From assembly GCF_002174455.2 (NCBI RefSeq), contig NZ_CP147246.1:3229001-3293000 (forward strand): a stretch of DNA of 64,000 nt. Reading direction: 5' to 3'. Made by a program: the position numbers and the translations under genes. Shown here in pieces: positions 53,725 to 63,162 of the stretch (position 1 is the first letter of the stretch; every line of letters starts with the position of its first letter). The notes below the pieces were generated by a model. The model was given only the letters and a program-made list of their open reading frames with translations. It ran no database searches and had not been told where the DNA came from. The DNA is from Enterococcus sp. 9D6_DIV0238 (GTDB taxonomy: Bacteria; Bacillota; Bacilli; Lactobacillales; Enterococcaceae).

Positions 53725-54288
53725 ATGAAAGAAATCTTAACCTACAATTTTGGTGAAGAAAAAAAATTAGAACTTATTTTTACTAAAACTGAGGAAAAAG
53801 TCTATGCTTATAATGAGGTAATAGTTAAATATATTGATAATAACAATGAATATTTATTATTTAAAGACTTTGCAATTGAGACTTTTAGAATATTAGTAAA
53901 CCAATTTGAAAATGCTTTAAAGAATGAAATAATTGTTTCAAAAAAGAATTTTCAAAAAGGTATAGGTTATGAATGGGTAATTTATTCTCATGAAGTAGCA
54001 GAAGGAAATTTTGATATAGAGAATTTAACGGATAAGTTTTCTCTATGGTCAACTCCTGCTAGAGAAGGCTATGCTAGTTGGTTATACAATAGTGATGAAA
54101 AAATTTGTTTGGAGGTCAGTCCGTATTACCTTTGGGACTATGATGAGCTAAAAGAAAACGAATCTTTTCAGTCTTTTGAAGACTTCATTATTATGTATTC
54201 GAAAATTGATTGTATTGAAATAGCTAGGGAAACAGCTATTCAGATACTTGATGATGGGAAGCATATTTTGAATAGTATTGTTTATTGA
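53725..54288 (+). CDS. Immunity-array protein 1, unknown family
   Basis: The 187-residue acidic protein has YEWVIYSHEVAEGNFDIENL and LEVSPYYLWDYDELKENES. It is soluble and AT-rich. No family is recognised by eye. Position in the array after an LXG toxin suggests an orphan immunity gene for a toxin not present here. AGAAAGGA precedes ATG 53725. Confidence 0.55.
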   Translation: MKEILTYNFGEEKKLELIFTKTEEKVYAYNEVIVKYIDNNNEYLLFKDFAIETFRILVNQFENALKNEIIVSKKNFQKGIGYEWVIYSHEVAEGNFDIENLTDKFSLWSTPAREGYASWLYNSDEKICLEVSPYYLWDYDELKENESFQSFEDFIIMYSKIDCIEIARETAIQILDDGKHILNSIVY

Positions 54289-54398
54289 ATCTAGTTTATC
54301 AAAATTATACATCACTTTAATTCTATAAAAATGAAATAACAAGAGTGAATAAAATACGATATTTTATATAGTAAAAATAATAAGAAGGAAACAATTAA

Positions 54399-54824
54399 AT
54401 GGTGCTATCGCATAAATTCAAAATAATTGAAAAAGATAAAAATATCAATTTTAACGATATTACAAGTGAACATGCAATATCAATTGATGATTCATTTATT
54501 CAGTATATAACGGATACTCTTAATTGGGTTGAAAGTCATTGGAATTATATGTCTAATGATAATAGAGGAATCAATTACTATGGTGTAACATTCTTCGAAG
54601 AATCGGGAATAAAAAAGCTCAATAATATCCTTATAAATTGGAAAAATATGTTTGATTTAGCACCTGAAAACTTTCAATTAAAAACTGAATATGATATTGA
54701 AGAAATGATTTTTGTTAAGGAAGATTTTGCAAAAGAAAAAGTAATTATTCAATTGGAAAAAATTATCAACTTGTGTAATGAAGCGGAAAATACAAATCAA
54801 ATTCTTGTTCATTTTGGTATTTAG
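54399..54824 (+). CDS. Immunity-array protein 2, unknown family
   Basis: The 141-residue soluble protein has NWVESHWNYMSNDNRGINYY and YYGVTFFEESGIKKLNNIL. The middle resembles immunity-type proteins with a conserved GVT.F stretch, but the family is not certain. AGAAGGAAA lies before ATG 54399. It is AT-rich. Confidence 0.55.
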   Translation: MVLSHKFKIIEKDKNINFNDITSEHAISIDDSFIQYITDTLNWVESHWNYMSNDNRGINYYGVTFFEESGIKKLNNILINWKNMFDLAPENFQLKTEYDIEEMIFVKEDFAKEKVIIQLEKIINLCNEAENTNQILVHFGI

Positions 54825-54833
54825 GAGAACATA

Positions 54834-55364
54834 TTGCATATCTATATAAACATCAACAATAAAAAAATTAATTTAGACTACCGAGAATTAGCCGAAAAAA
54901 TGTGGTTTAAATCTTATAAAGGTAAGGAGCTAGAACTCTCCCATATTGGTAATACTTCTTGGTTGAACGAAAACTATAGGCTTGCTTTGAAGTGGGATAA
55001 ATGGGGAAATGATCATAGATGGTCAACGAATGATGCAGTAAAATCTTTTTCTGATGAATACATTAGTTTGGATCCTATTAGAGAGAATTCAGTAATGTAC
55101 ATTGAGACAGATCATGTAAATATAGTTCAAGTAGATTTTCGTGCTTTATGTATTATGACTAAAGAACTGGCAGAAGCTGTTAAAGGACTGATCAGTGATG
55201 ATGCTATGAAGACGTGGCTGTCTCTCGAAGAATTCGAAGAAAAATATAACACTGTGCTGGATATGAGTTTTGAAAATGCTAATGATCAAAGTCTAAATGA
55301 AGTTTTAGATTTAGATATGGAAGTAATCGAGGAACCATGGGACAATGAAGTTAAGTATGACTAA
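54834..55364 (+). CDS. Immunity-array protein 3, first of a duplicated pair
   Basis: The 176-residue protein starts at TTG 54834 after GGAGAAC. It has DYRELAEKMWFKSYKGKELE and ends EVIEEPWDNEV. The next gene is a clear paralogue. It is acidic and soluble. Function unknown; orphan immunity is the best guess from position. Confidence 0.6.
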   Translation: MHIYININNKKINLDYRELAEKMWFKSYKGKELELSHIGNTSWLNENYRLALKWDKWGNDHRWSTNDAVKSFSDEYISLDPIRENSVMYIETDHVNIVQVDFRALCIMTKELAEAVKGLISDDAMKTWLSLEEFEEKYNTVLDMSFENANDQSLNEVLDLDMEVIEEPWDNEVKYD

Positions 55365-55385
55365 AAAAATACGAGGATAGATTAT

Positions 55386-55898
55386 TTGAGGATTTATATC
55401 GAGACAAGAGGTAATAAAACATCTCTAGGGTACAGAGAATTAGCCGAAAAAATGTGGTTTAAAGAAAAAAATGGTCATGAGCTTGAAATATCCCACGTTG
55501 GAAATGATGAAACATTTCAAGACAATTTATTTCTCAGTTTGTCAATAGACAAATGGTTAAATGATTCCAGATGGAAAAAAATAGAAAGTCCGCTTCAATT
55601 TGAAGATATTGATTTAGAGTTTTTAAAAGAAGAAAATCTTCTCTTTATTATGTCTAAACATCAAAATATACTCACTGTAGATAAACGAGCCTTGTATATC
55701 ATGGCAGTAGAGTTAGCTAAGGATTTAGACGGATCAATAAGTGAAGATGGGAAATCTACGTGGCTAAGTGTTGCAGAGTTTGAGAAAAAGTATCCAGTAG
55801 TGCTTAATCTTACTTATGAAGAAGCAAATGATATCAGTCTAAAAGAAGTGAAAACGATGGAGGCAATTGAAGAGCCTTGGGATTATGATAGTGACTAA
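55386..55898 (+). CDS. Immunity-array protein 4, paralogue of protein 3
   Basis: The 170-residue protein begins at TTG 55386 and repeats the layout of its neighbour: YRELAEKMWFKEKNGHELEI, VDKRALYIMAVELAKDLDGS, then AIEEPWDYDSD. Both genes use TTG starts. The pair arose by tandem duplication and has since diverged. Confidence 0.6.
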   Translation: MRIYIETRGNKTSLGYRELAEKMWFKEKNGHELEISHVGNDETFQDNLFLSLSIDKWLNDSRWKKIESPLQFEDIDLEFLKEENLLFIMSKHQNILTVDKRALYIMAVELAKDLDGSISEDGKSTWLSVAEFEKKYPVVLNLTYEEANDISLKEVKTMEAIEEPWDYDSD

Positions 55899-56015
55899 GC
55901 AATAGCTAAAACATAAAATAAATTGTTCTAGAAAATAGCCTTGTTGCGAAAATTATGTGAAGAATAGATATATAGAATCTGTGAAGAGTTTGAACGAGGT
56001 TGTAGGAGCATTTTT

Positions 56016-56546
56016 ATGGAAAATAAAGAAGCAATAAACTTTGTAAAGCGAAGCCTAAATATTGGTGACTATGGTTATACGCTGAGAAAATATATTAAAC
56101 CTGATATTTGGGATGCAGTCTTATTTAGTGAGTTACAGAATTTAACTGTAGAAAGGATGACAGATTTTAATTATTCAAGATGCTTTTCTTATTATATTTT
56201 AGAAGATTTAGAATTAAAGAATCCATTTTTTTCAGAAAAAGCGACAAATGAGATAATGGATAGAGGATATATTGAATTTATAAGCTTGAAAATTTCAGCA
56301 ATAAGTCCATTTTTTTACTTAGAAAGAGCAATGTATTCTAAAGGAAAAGAAAAATTGGAATTAGCGCATATAAAAAAATTTAGAAATAGTTTACTTGAAA
56401 AAGAAATGGTCAGAATACAAAATAAGTTGGAACAACATGACTTATTTAGAATAGATCCGTCTGAATTGAAAGTGAAGCTTCCAAATATTCCTCTTGAAGA
56501 TTATGAAGTGGATCAGGTAACATATTTCAGTTATCTATTTGAATAG
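56016..56546 (+). CDS. Immunity-array protein 5, unknown family
   Basis: The 176-residue soluble protein includes YGYTLRKYIKPDIWDAVLFS and IKKFRNSLLEKEMVRIQNKL. No family is recognised. It is the last gene of the array before the truncated LXG fragment. GTAGGAGC precedes ATG 56016. Confidence 0.55.
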   Translation: MENKEAINFVKRSLNIGDYGYTLRKYIKPDIWDAVLFSELQNLTVERMTDFNYSRCFSYYILEDLELKNPFFSEKATNEIMDRGYIEFISLKISAISPFFYLERAMYSKGKEKLELAHIKKFRNSLLEKEMVRIQNKLEQHDLFRIDPSELKVKLPNIPLEDYEVDQVTYFSYLFE

Positions 56547-56690
56547 ATAACCTAAGTCAATAGACTTAATTGCTTTATTTTAAAAAGAAATATAAATTTA
56601 TATTTTTAAAAGGGTTTATTCTTGGATAACTAGGATAAACCTTTTTAAATCATTCCGTTATTATTTTATCTGATAGAAAACAGAAATCTG

Positions 56691-56861
56691 TACGATAAAC
56701 GGCAAAAACTATTCGCTTCAGAGAATGACAGCGAGGTGAATGACTAATGTCCTTTAATTTTTACCTAGGAGAAGTCACCGCACAAAGCGCCGCAGCCAAA
56801 CAAATGGCGAATGAGTATATGCAGTTTTGCGGCACCTTAAAAGACTGCGTCAATACTTTCT
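56691..56861 (+). repeat. 171-bp direct repeat, copy 2
   Basis: Nearly identical to 51885-52055, with a small number of base changes (for example TGAGTGACTG to TGAATGACTA). It ends abruptly in unrelated sequence leading to a terminator. Confidence 0.9.
56747..56861 (+). pseudogene. Truncated LXG toxin gene start
   Basis: ATG 56747 begins the same LXG N-terminus (FNFYLGEVTAQSAAAKQMAN) but homology ends after about 38 codons; the frame then runs into the terminator and stops at 56947. It has no toxin domain. It is best seen as a relic of a recombination event. Confidence 0.85.
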
Positions 56862-56876
56862 TGTGTACTCAAAAAG

Positions 56877-56926
56877 AAAAAGTTCCAGCAGTTCAATATA
56901 ATCTTGAATCGCTGGAACTTTTTTTA
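56877..56926. terminator. Bidirectional terminator before the AraC gene
   Basis: AAAAGTTCCAGC pairs with GCTGGAACTTTT, with an inner TTCAA/TTGAA pair. It can end transcription from both sides. Confidence 0.85.
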
Positions 56927-57883
56927 TTGTACGTTGTTTTTCACTAGCTTTCGATATTTTCCAGGAGTTGTTTGGTAATGATCTTTAAATAATTTGAAAA
57001 AGAATGCTTTATCCTGATAGCCGATCTCTTCAATAATTGTTTGAATGGGAAGATCTGTTTGACGTAAATAGGTTTCAGCATAACGCAAACGATAATGAAT
57101 CACCCAGTCTGAAAAATTTTTATCTGTCTGTTTTTTGATAAATGCGGAAAGGTAGTTAGGATGAAAGTGAAATTTCTCTGCTGTTTCGGATAAAGTGACC
57201 GTTGTAAGGTGAGTCTCTATATGTGCCAGGATTTCTTCAACTAAAACGCCAGAGGATAGGTTTGAATCTTTTACACATAAGCCTTTATCTGAAAGTTGAC
57301 TGATTTCGACAACAAACAAAACGAAGGCAGATTTTGTCACTTTATTATTAAAATAGCGCATTTTTACGATTTGTTTCAACAATAGCAGAGCATAAACATG
57401 GATATCTTCATTTGGAGAAAACTGAAAGATGAAATAATGGCTATTTTCTTCCGTTTCCTTGATGCTCTCCACAAAAAAGCGATATATGATGGGTTCTTCC
57501 GCAAATTGAGCGAGCAAAGAATCATTAAAATACTCTTTTTTAAAATAGAAACTAAGCATCGTTGTTTCAGCTTCCATCTCCTCGTATTCAACCACTGTCC
57601 ATTCATTTGCTAGAACTAAGCAACCAGCTTTATATAACAATTCCTTATCATCGATCAGAATTTTTACAGATCCGCTAAGAACGTATAAAATTCGAATATA
57701 AGGTGCAAGGTAGGTCAGCCGTTTTTTTGTGCTTTGACAGACGAAAGAGGCGATTTGTCGTTTGGGATTGGTTTCAAAATTATTAAGTTCTTCAATCATT
57801 CCATCTTGGGTTTTATTATAACAATCCAGGGTTTTTAAAAAGTCAAAAAAGCAGTCGAATTGTTCTTTAGAAAAAGTATACAT
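56924..57883 (-). CDS. AraC-family transcriptional regulator
   Basis: The 319-residue regulator has an N-terminal ligand-like region with a cupin pattern (ILYVLSGSVKILIDDKELLY) and a C-terminal AraC DNA-binding domain: FHFHPNYLSAFIKKQTDKNF, then YQDKAFFFKLFKDHYQTTPG. GGAGG precedes the ATG. It is divergent from the EamA-type transporter gene, which is a likely target (inference). The ligand is unknown. Confidence 0.88.
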   Translation of the reverse strand: MYTFSKEQFDCFFDFLKTLDCYNKTQDGMIEELNNFETNPKRQIASFVCQSTKKRLTYLAPYIRILYVLSGSVKILIDDKELLYKAGCLVLANEWTVVEYEEMEAETTMLSFYFKKEYFNDSLLAQFAEEPIIYRFFVESIKETEENSHYFIFQFSPNEDIHVYALLLLKQIVKMRYFNNKVTKSAFVLFVVEISQLSDKGLCVKDSNLSSGVLVEEILAHIETHLTTVTLSETAEKFHFHPNYLSAFIKKQTDKNFSDWVIHYRLRYAETYLRQTDLPIQTIIEEIGYQDKAFFFKLFKDHYQTTPGKYRKLVKNNVQ

Positions 57884-58085
57884 AATTCCTCCATCTTAAA
57901 ATAGCCTACTTAATATGTTTGGACAGACTAATTCAATTATTCTCAAATGAAAGTATAATGAATTGGAATTTATATGTAAATAGCTATTTAACAACTTTCT
58001 TGATTGTGAAAATACGAGCAATATGATTGTTCGGTATATATAGCAAAATGGAATAAGACACTTTGTGTGAAAGGGGAAATAAAAA

Positions 58086-59087
58086 ATGGACACAACGGCT
58101 CAAAAAAGAGTACCAACAAAAATGATGATTGCCATTGCAGCTATTGTAACGAATGTCATTTGGGGAACACCATTTAAACTAATCAAAATCATGAATGATG
58201 AGATGGGAATTTCCAGAGATGCTTTAGGAGATAATTATATTGGACAGGTTTTGGCAACGATCAGTATTCGCTTTTTTATTGCAGGGATCATGACATTGAT
58301 TTTTGCGATGTTTATTAAACAAAATATTTTTAAGGTGACAAAAACCCAATGGAAAGAAGTTGTGATCATGGGGCTCTTGTCTACAACGGCTGCATATTTC
58401 TTTTTTAATATCGGGAATGTGAATATTTCTTCAACGATCAACTCAACGATTCTTGCGCAATCCACAATTTTTTTTGCAGCGATTTTAGCTCATTTTGCGT
58501 ATAAAAATGACAAATTGACTGTGCCGAAAGTAGTTGCCTTGGTGATTGGTTTCGCTGGATTGATCATTTCTCAGCTGACTGGTGGAACAACGATCAACGA
58601 TATGTTTGAATTTGCTTTAACAGGGGAAGGGTTCATGTTGATTTATGGATTGATCGCGGCACTGGCTACGATGTTAGCGAAAAAAATCGGTTCTACGCTG
58701 AATTCATTTGTAATGACGGGCTGGAATTTGATTATTGGTTCTGTTTTTTTATTTGTCATTGGTTTATTTATGGGCGGGACCTTAAGTTATATCAACTGGA
58801 CGCCATTAGGTGTGGTGTTATTGATTATTTTAGCTGCTGCATCAGCGATTCCATTTAGCCTATGGTACTGGTGTGCGCAGTATGCTAATCTAGGAGAGAT
58901 CACTGTTTATAAATTTATCATGCCGATTTCTGGCAGCTTACTAGCAGTTATTTTAGGTGAACGTTTCACGATGCCTTTAGCATTTGGATTGATTTTAGTT
59001 TGTTTATCGATCATTTTGATCAATCGGCCGCCAAAATCATTTCAGGCATTAACAAAATTTACCAAAAAAGAAAGCGAATCAGTTTAG
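58086..59087 (+). CDS. EamA/DMT-family transporter
   Basis: The 333-residue protein has about ten membrane helices in two repeats, starting at MMIAIAAIVTNVIWGTPFKL and ending GLILVCLSIILINRPPK. It belongs to the drug/metabolite transporter superfamily. Its substrate is unknown; proC directly downstream could hint at an amino acid. The divergent AraC gene may control it. GAAAGGGG precedes ATG 58086. Confidence 0.85.
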   Translation: MDTTAQKRVPTKMMIAIAAIVTNVIWGTPFKLIKIMNDEMGISRDALGDNYIGQVLATISIRFFIAGIMTLIFAMFIKQNIFKVTKTQWKEVVIMGLLSTTAAYFFFNIGNVNISSTINSTILAQSTIFFAAILAHFAYKNDKLTVPKVVALVIGFAGLIISQLTGGTTINDMFEFALTGEGFMLIYGLIAALATMLAKKIGSTLNSFVMTGWNLIIGSVFLFVIGLFMGGTLSYINWTPLGVVLLIILAAASAIPFSLWYWCAQYANLGEITVYKFIMPISGSLLAVILGERFTMPLAFGLILVCLSIILINRPPKSFQALTKFTKKESESV

Positions 59088-59112
59088 TACTTTTTGAAAG
59101 GAAGTCACTTTT

Positions 59113-59922
59113 ATGAAAATTGGATTCATTGGAACAGGAAATATGGCAGGAGCAATCGTACAAGGCATCACTGCTAAAAACTTTGTTAAGGGAAAAGACG
59201 TTTATCTGTTTGATGTTTTGACGGATAAAGTTAAAGAGTTAGCGGCTCAAGTTGATGGAAATGTTTGCTCTTCTGCTGGAGAAGTGATTGAGCAAGTAGA
59301 TGCTATCGTACTTTCAGTTAAACCAAATATTATTCAAAAAGTTGTAGAAGAAACAAAATCAGTCGTATTAAAGAAAAAACCACTATTGATTTCGATTGCT
59401 GCAGGTACGACGTTGGATAAACTGGAAGGATTGGTTGGTACAAGTACATTACCGATTATTCGAGTAATGCCAAACGTTAATGCAATGATCGGTTTAGGAG
59501 CTGCGGCAGTAGCTGGAAATCAAAATACTTCAAAAGAACAGATACAATACGTTGTTGACTTGTTCAATGCTGTAGGAAAAGCTTGGGAAGTTGAAGAAAA
59601 AGACTTTTCAGCCTATACGGCTGTGGCAGGAAGTTCACCTGCCTATGCATATTTATTTATTGACAGTATTGCTCGAGCAGGAGTCAAACATGGTTTGACG
59701 AAAGAAAAAGCATTGGAATATGCGGCTCAAGCTGTTCTAGGTAGTGCACAAATGATCATAGATTCAGATGAAAATCCTTGGACTTTGATCGATCGTGTAT
59801 GTTCTCCAGGAGGGACTACAGTTGCGGGACTACTGGCTTTGGAGGAAGAAGCATTTATTGCGACAGTGGTAAAAGGAATCGATGCGACAGTTGCTCGCGA
59901 TGAGGAAATGAAAAAACTGTAA
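59113..59922 (+). CDS. proC: Pyrroline-5-carboxylate reductase
   Basis: The 269-residue enzyme makes proline from pyrroline-5-carboxylate. It has the Rossmann start IGFIGTGNMAGAIVQGI, then VLSVKPNIIQKV, RVMPNVNAMIGLGAAAV, GSSPAYAYLFID and the signature SPGGTTVAGLLALEE. AAAGGAAG precedes ATG 59113. It lies 25 bases after the transporter, likely in the same transcript. Confidence 0.96.
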   Translation: MKIGFIGTGNMAGAIVQGITAKNFVKGKDVYLFDVLTDKVKELAAQVDGNVCSSAGEVIEQVDAIVLSVKPNIIQKVVEETKSVVLKKKPLLISIAAGTTLDKLEGLVGTSTLPIIRVMPNVNAMIGLGAAAVAGNQNTSKEQIQYVVDLFNAVGKAWEVEEKDFSAYTAVAGSSPAYAYLFIDSIARAGVKHGLTKEKALEYAAQAVLGSAQMIIDSDENPWTLIDRVCSPGGTTVAGLLALEEEAFIATVVKGIDATVARDEEMKKL

Positions 59923-59937
59923 TTTTTCATATAGAAA

Positions 59938-59975
59938 AAGGAATAAATCAACCTAAAAAGGTCGGTCTATTCCTT
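59938..59975. terminator. Terminator between proC and the ECF transporter gene
   Basis: GGAATAAATCAACCT pairs imperfectly with AGGTCGGTCTATTCC, then TTTTTTT. Convergent genes lie on both sides. Confidence 0.8.
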
Positions 59976-59984
59976 TTTTTCATT

Positions 59985-60629
59985 TTATAGTTTCTGTGTA
60001 GCATTGGTCTTCACTAACCGCAATAAAACCGAAGTTACGGCCACCGTAGCAATCGCCGCTACAATTGCTTCCACAATCCCGCTTGTAAAAATCACCGTCA
60101 GAATCGCAGTGTACACAGCAGCACCGCTTGCGCCGATCGTCTCCGCATATGCATCTTTAAAGAGAAAATAAATCAAGTTCATGACTAAGATCGTATTTGT
60201 CGCAGACCCTAAGAATCCAGCGATAAATAAACTGATCGATTGTGATGTTGGTTTATTTTTAGTTACTTTTTTTAGCCCCATAAAGACGAAATAAGGGACG
60301 ACGCCGATCAAAATCCTCGGCACCATTGCGATCACGATCGCTTTCCAGCTGCCTTGGTTTGTTCCAATCACCGGAATAAACGGTGAGAAAACAAACGACA
60401 GTGGAGATAAGACTACTGTACTGCGGATCATACTGATCACACCGAAGACACCGCCTAGAAAAGCACCGATTCTTGGACCTAAAATGATCGAAGCGATAAT
60501 GACAGGAATATGCATCGTTGTTGCATTGATCGGACCGATCGGAATGAAGCCCAGAAAGGGAACTGCTGATAATAAGATCAAAATTGCTAAGAACATCGCA
60601 GTCAATGTAAATGTTTTTGTATTTTTCAT
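59985..60629 (-). CDS. ECF transporter S component, probably pantothenate (PanT-like)
   Basis: The 214-residue membrane protein has about six helices and the ECF S-component pattern (FLGFIPIGPINATTMHIPVI, then GPRIGAFLGGVFGVIS). It lies 16 bases after coaC on the same strand, so pantothenate is the likely substrate. The shared EcfAAT energising module is not in the window. GAGGAGTC precedes the ATG. Confidence 0.82.
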   Translation of the reverse strand: MKNTKTFTLTAMFLAILILLSAVPFLGFIPIGPINATTMHIPVIIASIILGPRIGAFLGGVFGVISMIRSTVVLSPLSFVFSPFIPVIGTNQGSWKAIVIAMVPRILIGVVPYFVFMGLKKVTKNKPTSQSISLFIAGFLGSATNTILVMNLIYFLFKDAYAETIGASGAAVYTAILTVIFTSGIVEAIVAAIATVAVTSVLLRLVKTNATQKL

Positions 60630-60645
60630 AAAGGACTCCTCACCA

Positions 60646-61188
60646 TTATTTCGCTAAAAGTTCACTGGCTTTTGCCACGACTTCTTCAACAGTCGCTAAA
60701 GCGCCGCGACCAAAATCACCGCAAGCCAGTAATGCTTCGCGAGGCTCGATTTCTTGGTAGCCAACTTCTTTTAGTGTTTTTAGATTCCGTTGTGTGATCG
60801 GATTTTGATACATATAGGTATTCATTGCTGGTGCGATCATCTTTGGCACTTCTTCTTTCAAGGCTAAAGCAACGGTTGAAAGCATATCATCTGCGATCCC
60901 GTTAGCAAGCTTAGCAATGATATTCGCAGAAGCTGGCGCTACAAGGAATAGATCGGCTTTTTTTGCTAGTTCGATATGATTGATTTTATCTGGCGCAATT
61001 TCTTCCATGACATTTGTGTGCACAGGGTTTTTAGAAAGAGATTGCAACGTCAAAGGCGTGATGAATTTGGTGCTGTTTGTTGTCATGATGACTTCCACAT
61101 TATAGCCCAATTTCGTTAATTGACTAGTGATATCCGCTGATTTATAGGCAGAAATACTGCCTGAAACACCTAACAGAATGGTTTTCAT
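60646..61188 (-). CDS. coaC: Phosphopantothenoylcysteine decarboxylase
   Basis: The 180-residue flavoprotein has GVSGSISAYKSADITSQL, the APASANIIAKLANGIADDML region and the substrate motif APAMNTYMYQNP. It removes CO2 from 4'-phosphopantothenoylcysteine in CoA synthesis. The ligase is a separate gene here rather than a CoaBC fusion. It overlaps coaB by four bases. Confidence 0.93.
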   Translation of the reverse strand: MKTILLGVSGSISAYKSADITSQLTKLGYNVEVIMTTNSTKFITPLTLQSLSKNPVHTNVMEEIAPDKINHIELAKKADLFLVAPASANIIAKLANGIADDMLSTVALALKEEVPKMIAPAMNTYMYQNPITQRNLKTLKEVGYQEIEPREALLACGDFGRGALATVEEVVAKASELLAK

Positions 61189-61955
61189 TTTTTATTCCTC
61201 CATTTATTTTCGACATTCTCGACGATCAGTCGTGCGATCTCGGCTTTGGTTTGAGCAGTTTGTGTTTGCCCAGTAGCATCGATCAAAATGCCTTTGTGCT
61301 GATCACCTTGGATCGTTTCTAAATCATTGGCTAAAATAAAATCGCAGTGATTTTTTTCAAGAATCGTTTGACCGACTTGGATCAGCTCTTCTTCTGAAAC
61401 GCCAACTAAAAGTTTAAAACCAACTACTATTGCCTGCGGTTGTTTTTCGCGAAGCATTGCAATTATTTTAGGGTTTTTCTTTAAAAAAAGCAAGAGACGA
61501 TCTGTTTTTGAAGGAATCTTTTTCTGATCCTGAACCGTTTCGCCAATTTCAGCTAAACCTTGATGCAAAAATTCTTTTAGTTGTTGCTTCGTTGGTTGTT
61601 CCAACTCAACTAATTTTGCAGAAAGCTGCTCGATAAATTCTTCTTCTGATAGGGTTGTTTCAGTCGTAAAATCGCTCACAGCCATGCTATGGATCACACT
61701 GTCAAAAGCGGTCTGGTCAAATTGTTCAAGCAACGCTTCTTGTAAGTCTTTCGTCGTTTCAATGGGAACGATCGTTAATTTTTCCTGTTCAGCAGGTCGG
61801 ACAGCTTGAGCTGTGGTGACATAGGTTACGTGATGACCTTGTGCTAAAAATGTTTCAGCGATGATTTTACCTAAGCGTCCAGTCGAATGATTGGTAATGG
61901 AACGGACGTTGTCTATTTTTTCAGAAGTTCCACCTGCAGTAATCAATATATTCAT
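61185..61955 (-). CDS. coaB: Phosphopantothenate-cysteine ligase
   Basis: The 256-residue enzyme starts ILITAGGTSEKIDNVRSITN followed by HSTGRLG, and later has VVGFKLLVG and FILANDL, as in stand-alone CoaB of streptococci and enterococci. It joins cysteine to 4'-phosphopantothenate. It overlaps coaC downstream and follows the oxidoreductase gene by 15 bases. Confidence 0.93.
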   Translation of the reverse strand: MNILITAGGTSEKIDNVRSITNHSTGRLGKIIAETFLAQGHHVTYVTTAQAVRPAEQEKLTIVPIETTKDLQEALLEQFDQTAFDSVIHSMAVSDFTTETTLSEEEFIEQLSAKLVELEQPTKQQLKEFLHQGLAEIGETVQDQKKIPSKTDRLLLFLKKNPKIIAMLREKQPQAIVVGFKLLVGVSEEELIQVGQTILEKNHCDFILANDLETIQGDQHKGILIDATGQTQTAQTKAEIARLIVENVENKWRNKK

Positions 61956-61970
61956 TATTTTGATGCCCCT

Positions 61971-62963
61971 TTAGTTCATTTTTATGATGGTGCGGCCAAT
62001 GTGTGTGCCTTTTTGTAATTGCTCCAACGTATTTGGCAATTGCTCTAACGTGATTTCTTGTGTCAGTTCGTGTTGGCTTACATTCAAATCTGTCGCCAAA
62101 CGTTGCCAGATCGCTGTGCGCGGTTCCATTGGCACATTGACTGAATCGATGCCTAACAAATTGATACCTCGTAAGATAAACGGTAAGACAGTGGTGTTTA
62201 GTGTGATACTTGCTGCATTGCCGCAGATGGCAATGCTTCCGCCATAACGCAATTGCGCCAATAGTGCAGCTGTGATATCTCCGCCAACGGTGTCGATCAC
62301 AAAATCGATGGTTTGTTTTGATAAAGGCTTGATTTTTTCAGGCAGGAAATCCTCAACAAGCAGTACTTGAGAGGCACCGATGTTCTTTAATGATGCTTCT
62401 GCTTCTTTTTTTCGACTTAATGCAATGATGTTTTTATAGCCTAATTGCTTCAGCATCGCAATCGACAAGCTGCCGACACCACCTGTAGCACCAGACACTA
62501 AAATTGTCGCTTCTTTGTTCTGGCTCAACCCATGATTTTCTAGTGCTTGAACAGATAAGGCTGCAGTAAAACCAGCAGTACCGAAAATCATAGCTTCCTT
62601 TAGACTTAAACCAGTAGGTAAAGGAACGACCCAATCTGCTGGAACACGAGCAATTTGAGCGAACCCGCCAGTATGTGTCACGCCTAGACCATAGCCTGTG
62701 ACTAAAACCTCTTGTCCTTCTTTGAAGCGAGCATCAGTTGTAGTTAAGACAGTGCCGCTTAGATCGATACCGGGAATCATAGGATAATGACGGATCACCC
62801 CGCCATTTTGTTTTGCTGCTAAAGAATCTTTATAGTTGACCGATGAATAAGCTACTTGTATCGTAACGTCACCAGCAGATAACACATCGATCGTAGTATC
62901 AGCTACCTCTGTTTGGAATGTTTGATCGATGTCATTTACGACAAATCCAGAAAATGTTTTCAT
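61971..62963 (-). CDS. YhdH/YhfP-family quinone oxidoreductase (MDR)
   Basis: The 330-residue medium-chain reductase has VAYSSVNYKDSLAAKQNGG, then MIPGIDLSGTV, and the NADPH-binding GATGGVGSLSIAMLKQLG. It is close to YhdH/AcuI-type acryloyl-CoA/quinone reductases. It is the first gene of the - strand coaB-coaC-panT unit, an unexpected partner. AGGAG lies before the ATG at 62963. Confidence 0.9.
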   Translation of the reverse strand: MKTFSGFVVNDIDQTFQTEVADTTIDVLSAGDVTIQVAYSSVNYKDSLAAKQNGGVIRHYPMIPGIDLSGTVLTTTDARFKEGQEVLVTGYGLGVTHTGGFAQIARVPADWVVPLPTGLSLKEAMIFGTAGFTAALSVQALENHGLSQNKEATILVSGATGGVGSLSIAMLKQLGYKNIIALSRKKEAEASLKNIGASQVLLVEDFLPEKIKPLSKQTIDFVIDTVGGDITAALLAQLRYGGSIAICGNAASITLNTTVLPFILRGINLLGIDSVNVPMEPRTAIWQRLATDLNVSQHELTQEITLEQLPNTLEQLQKGTHIGRTIIKMN

Positions 62964-63162
62964 GTGTAGGCTCCTTTAAATACAAAATTGTTTTATTGTT
63001 ACTATCATAACATATTCTCCTTTTTTCTTTAGAAAATTCTTCTCAAATCAACCTTCATAAATGCTAGAAAATAAGCTAGAATAGAAGGTGAGTGTTTTAT
63101 TGACTTGGAAAGTGAAAATAAATACATGGATGAAAAAAATAAGCGGAAAGGGAATTGAATGA

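Noticed and set aside
36055..56861. Prophage or integrative element
   Set aside because: The region is accessory, but no integrase, transposase, phage structural gene or att-like repeat was seen.
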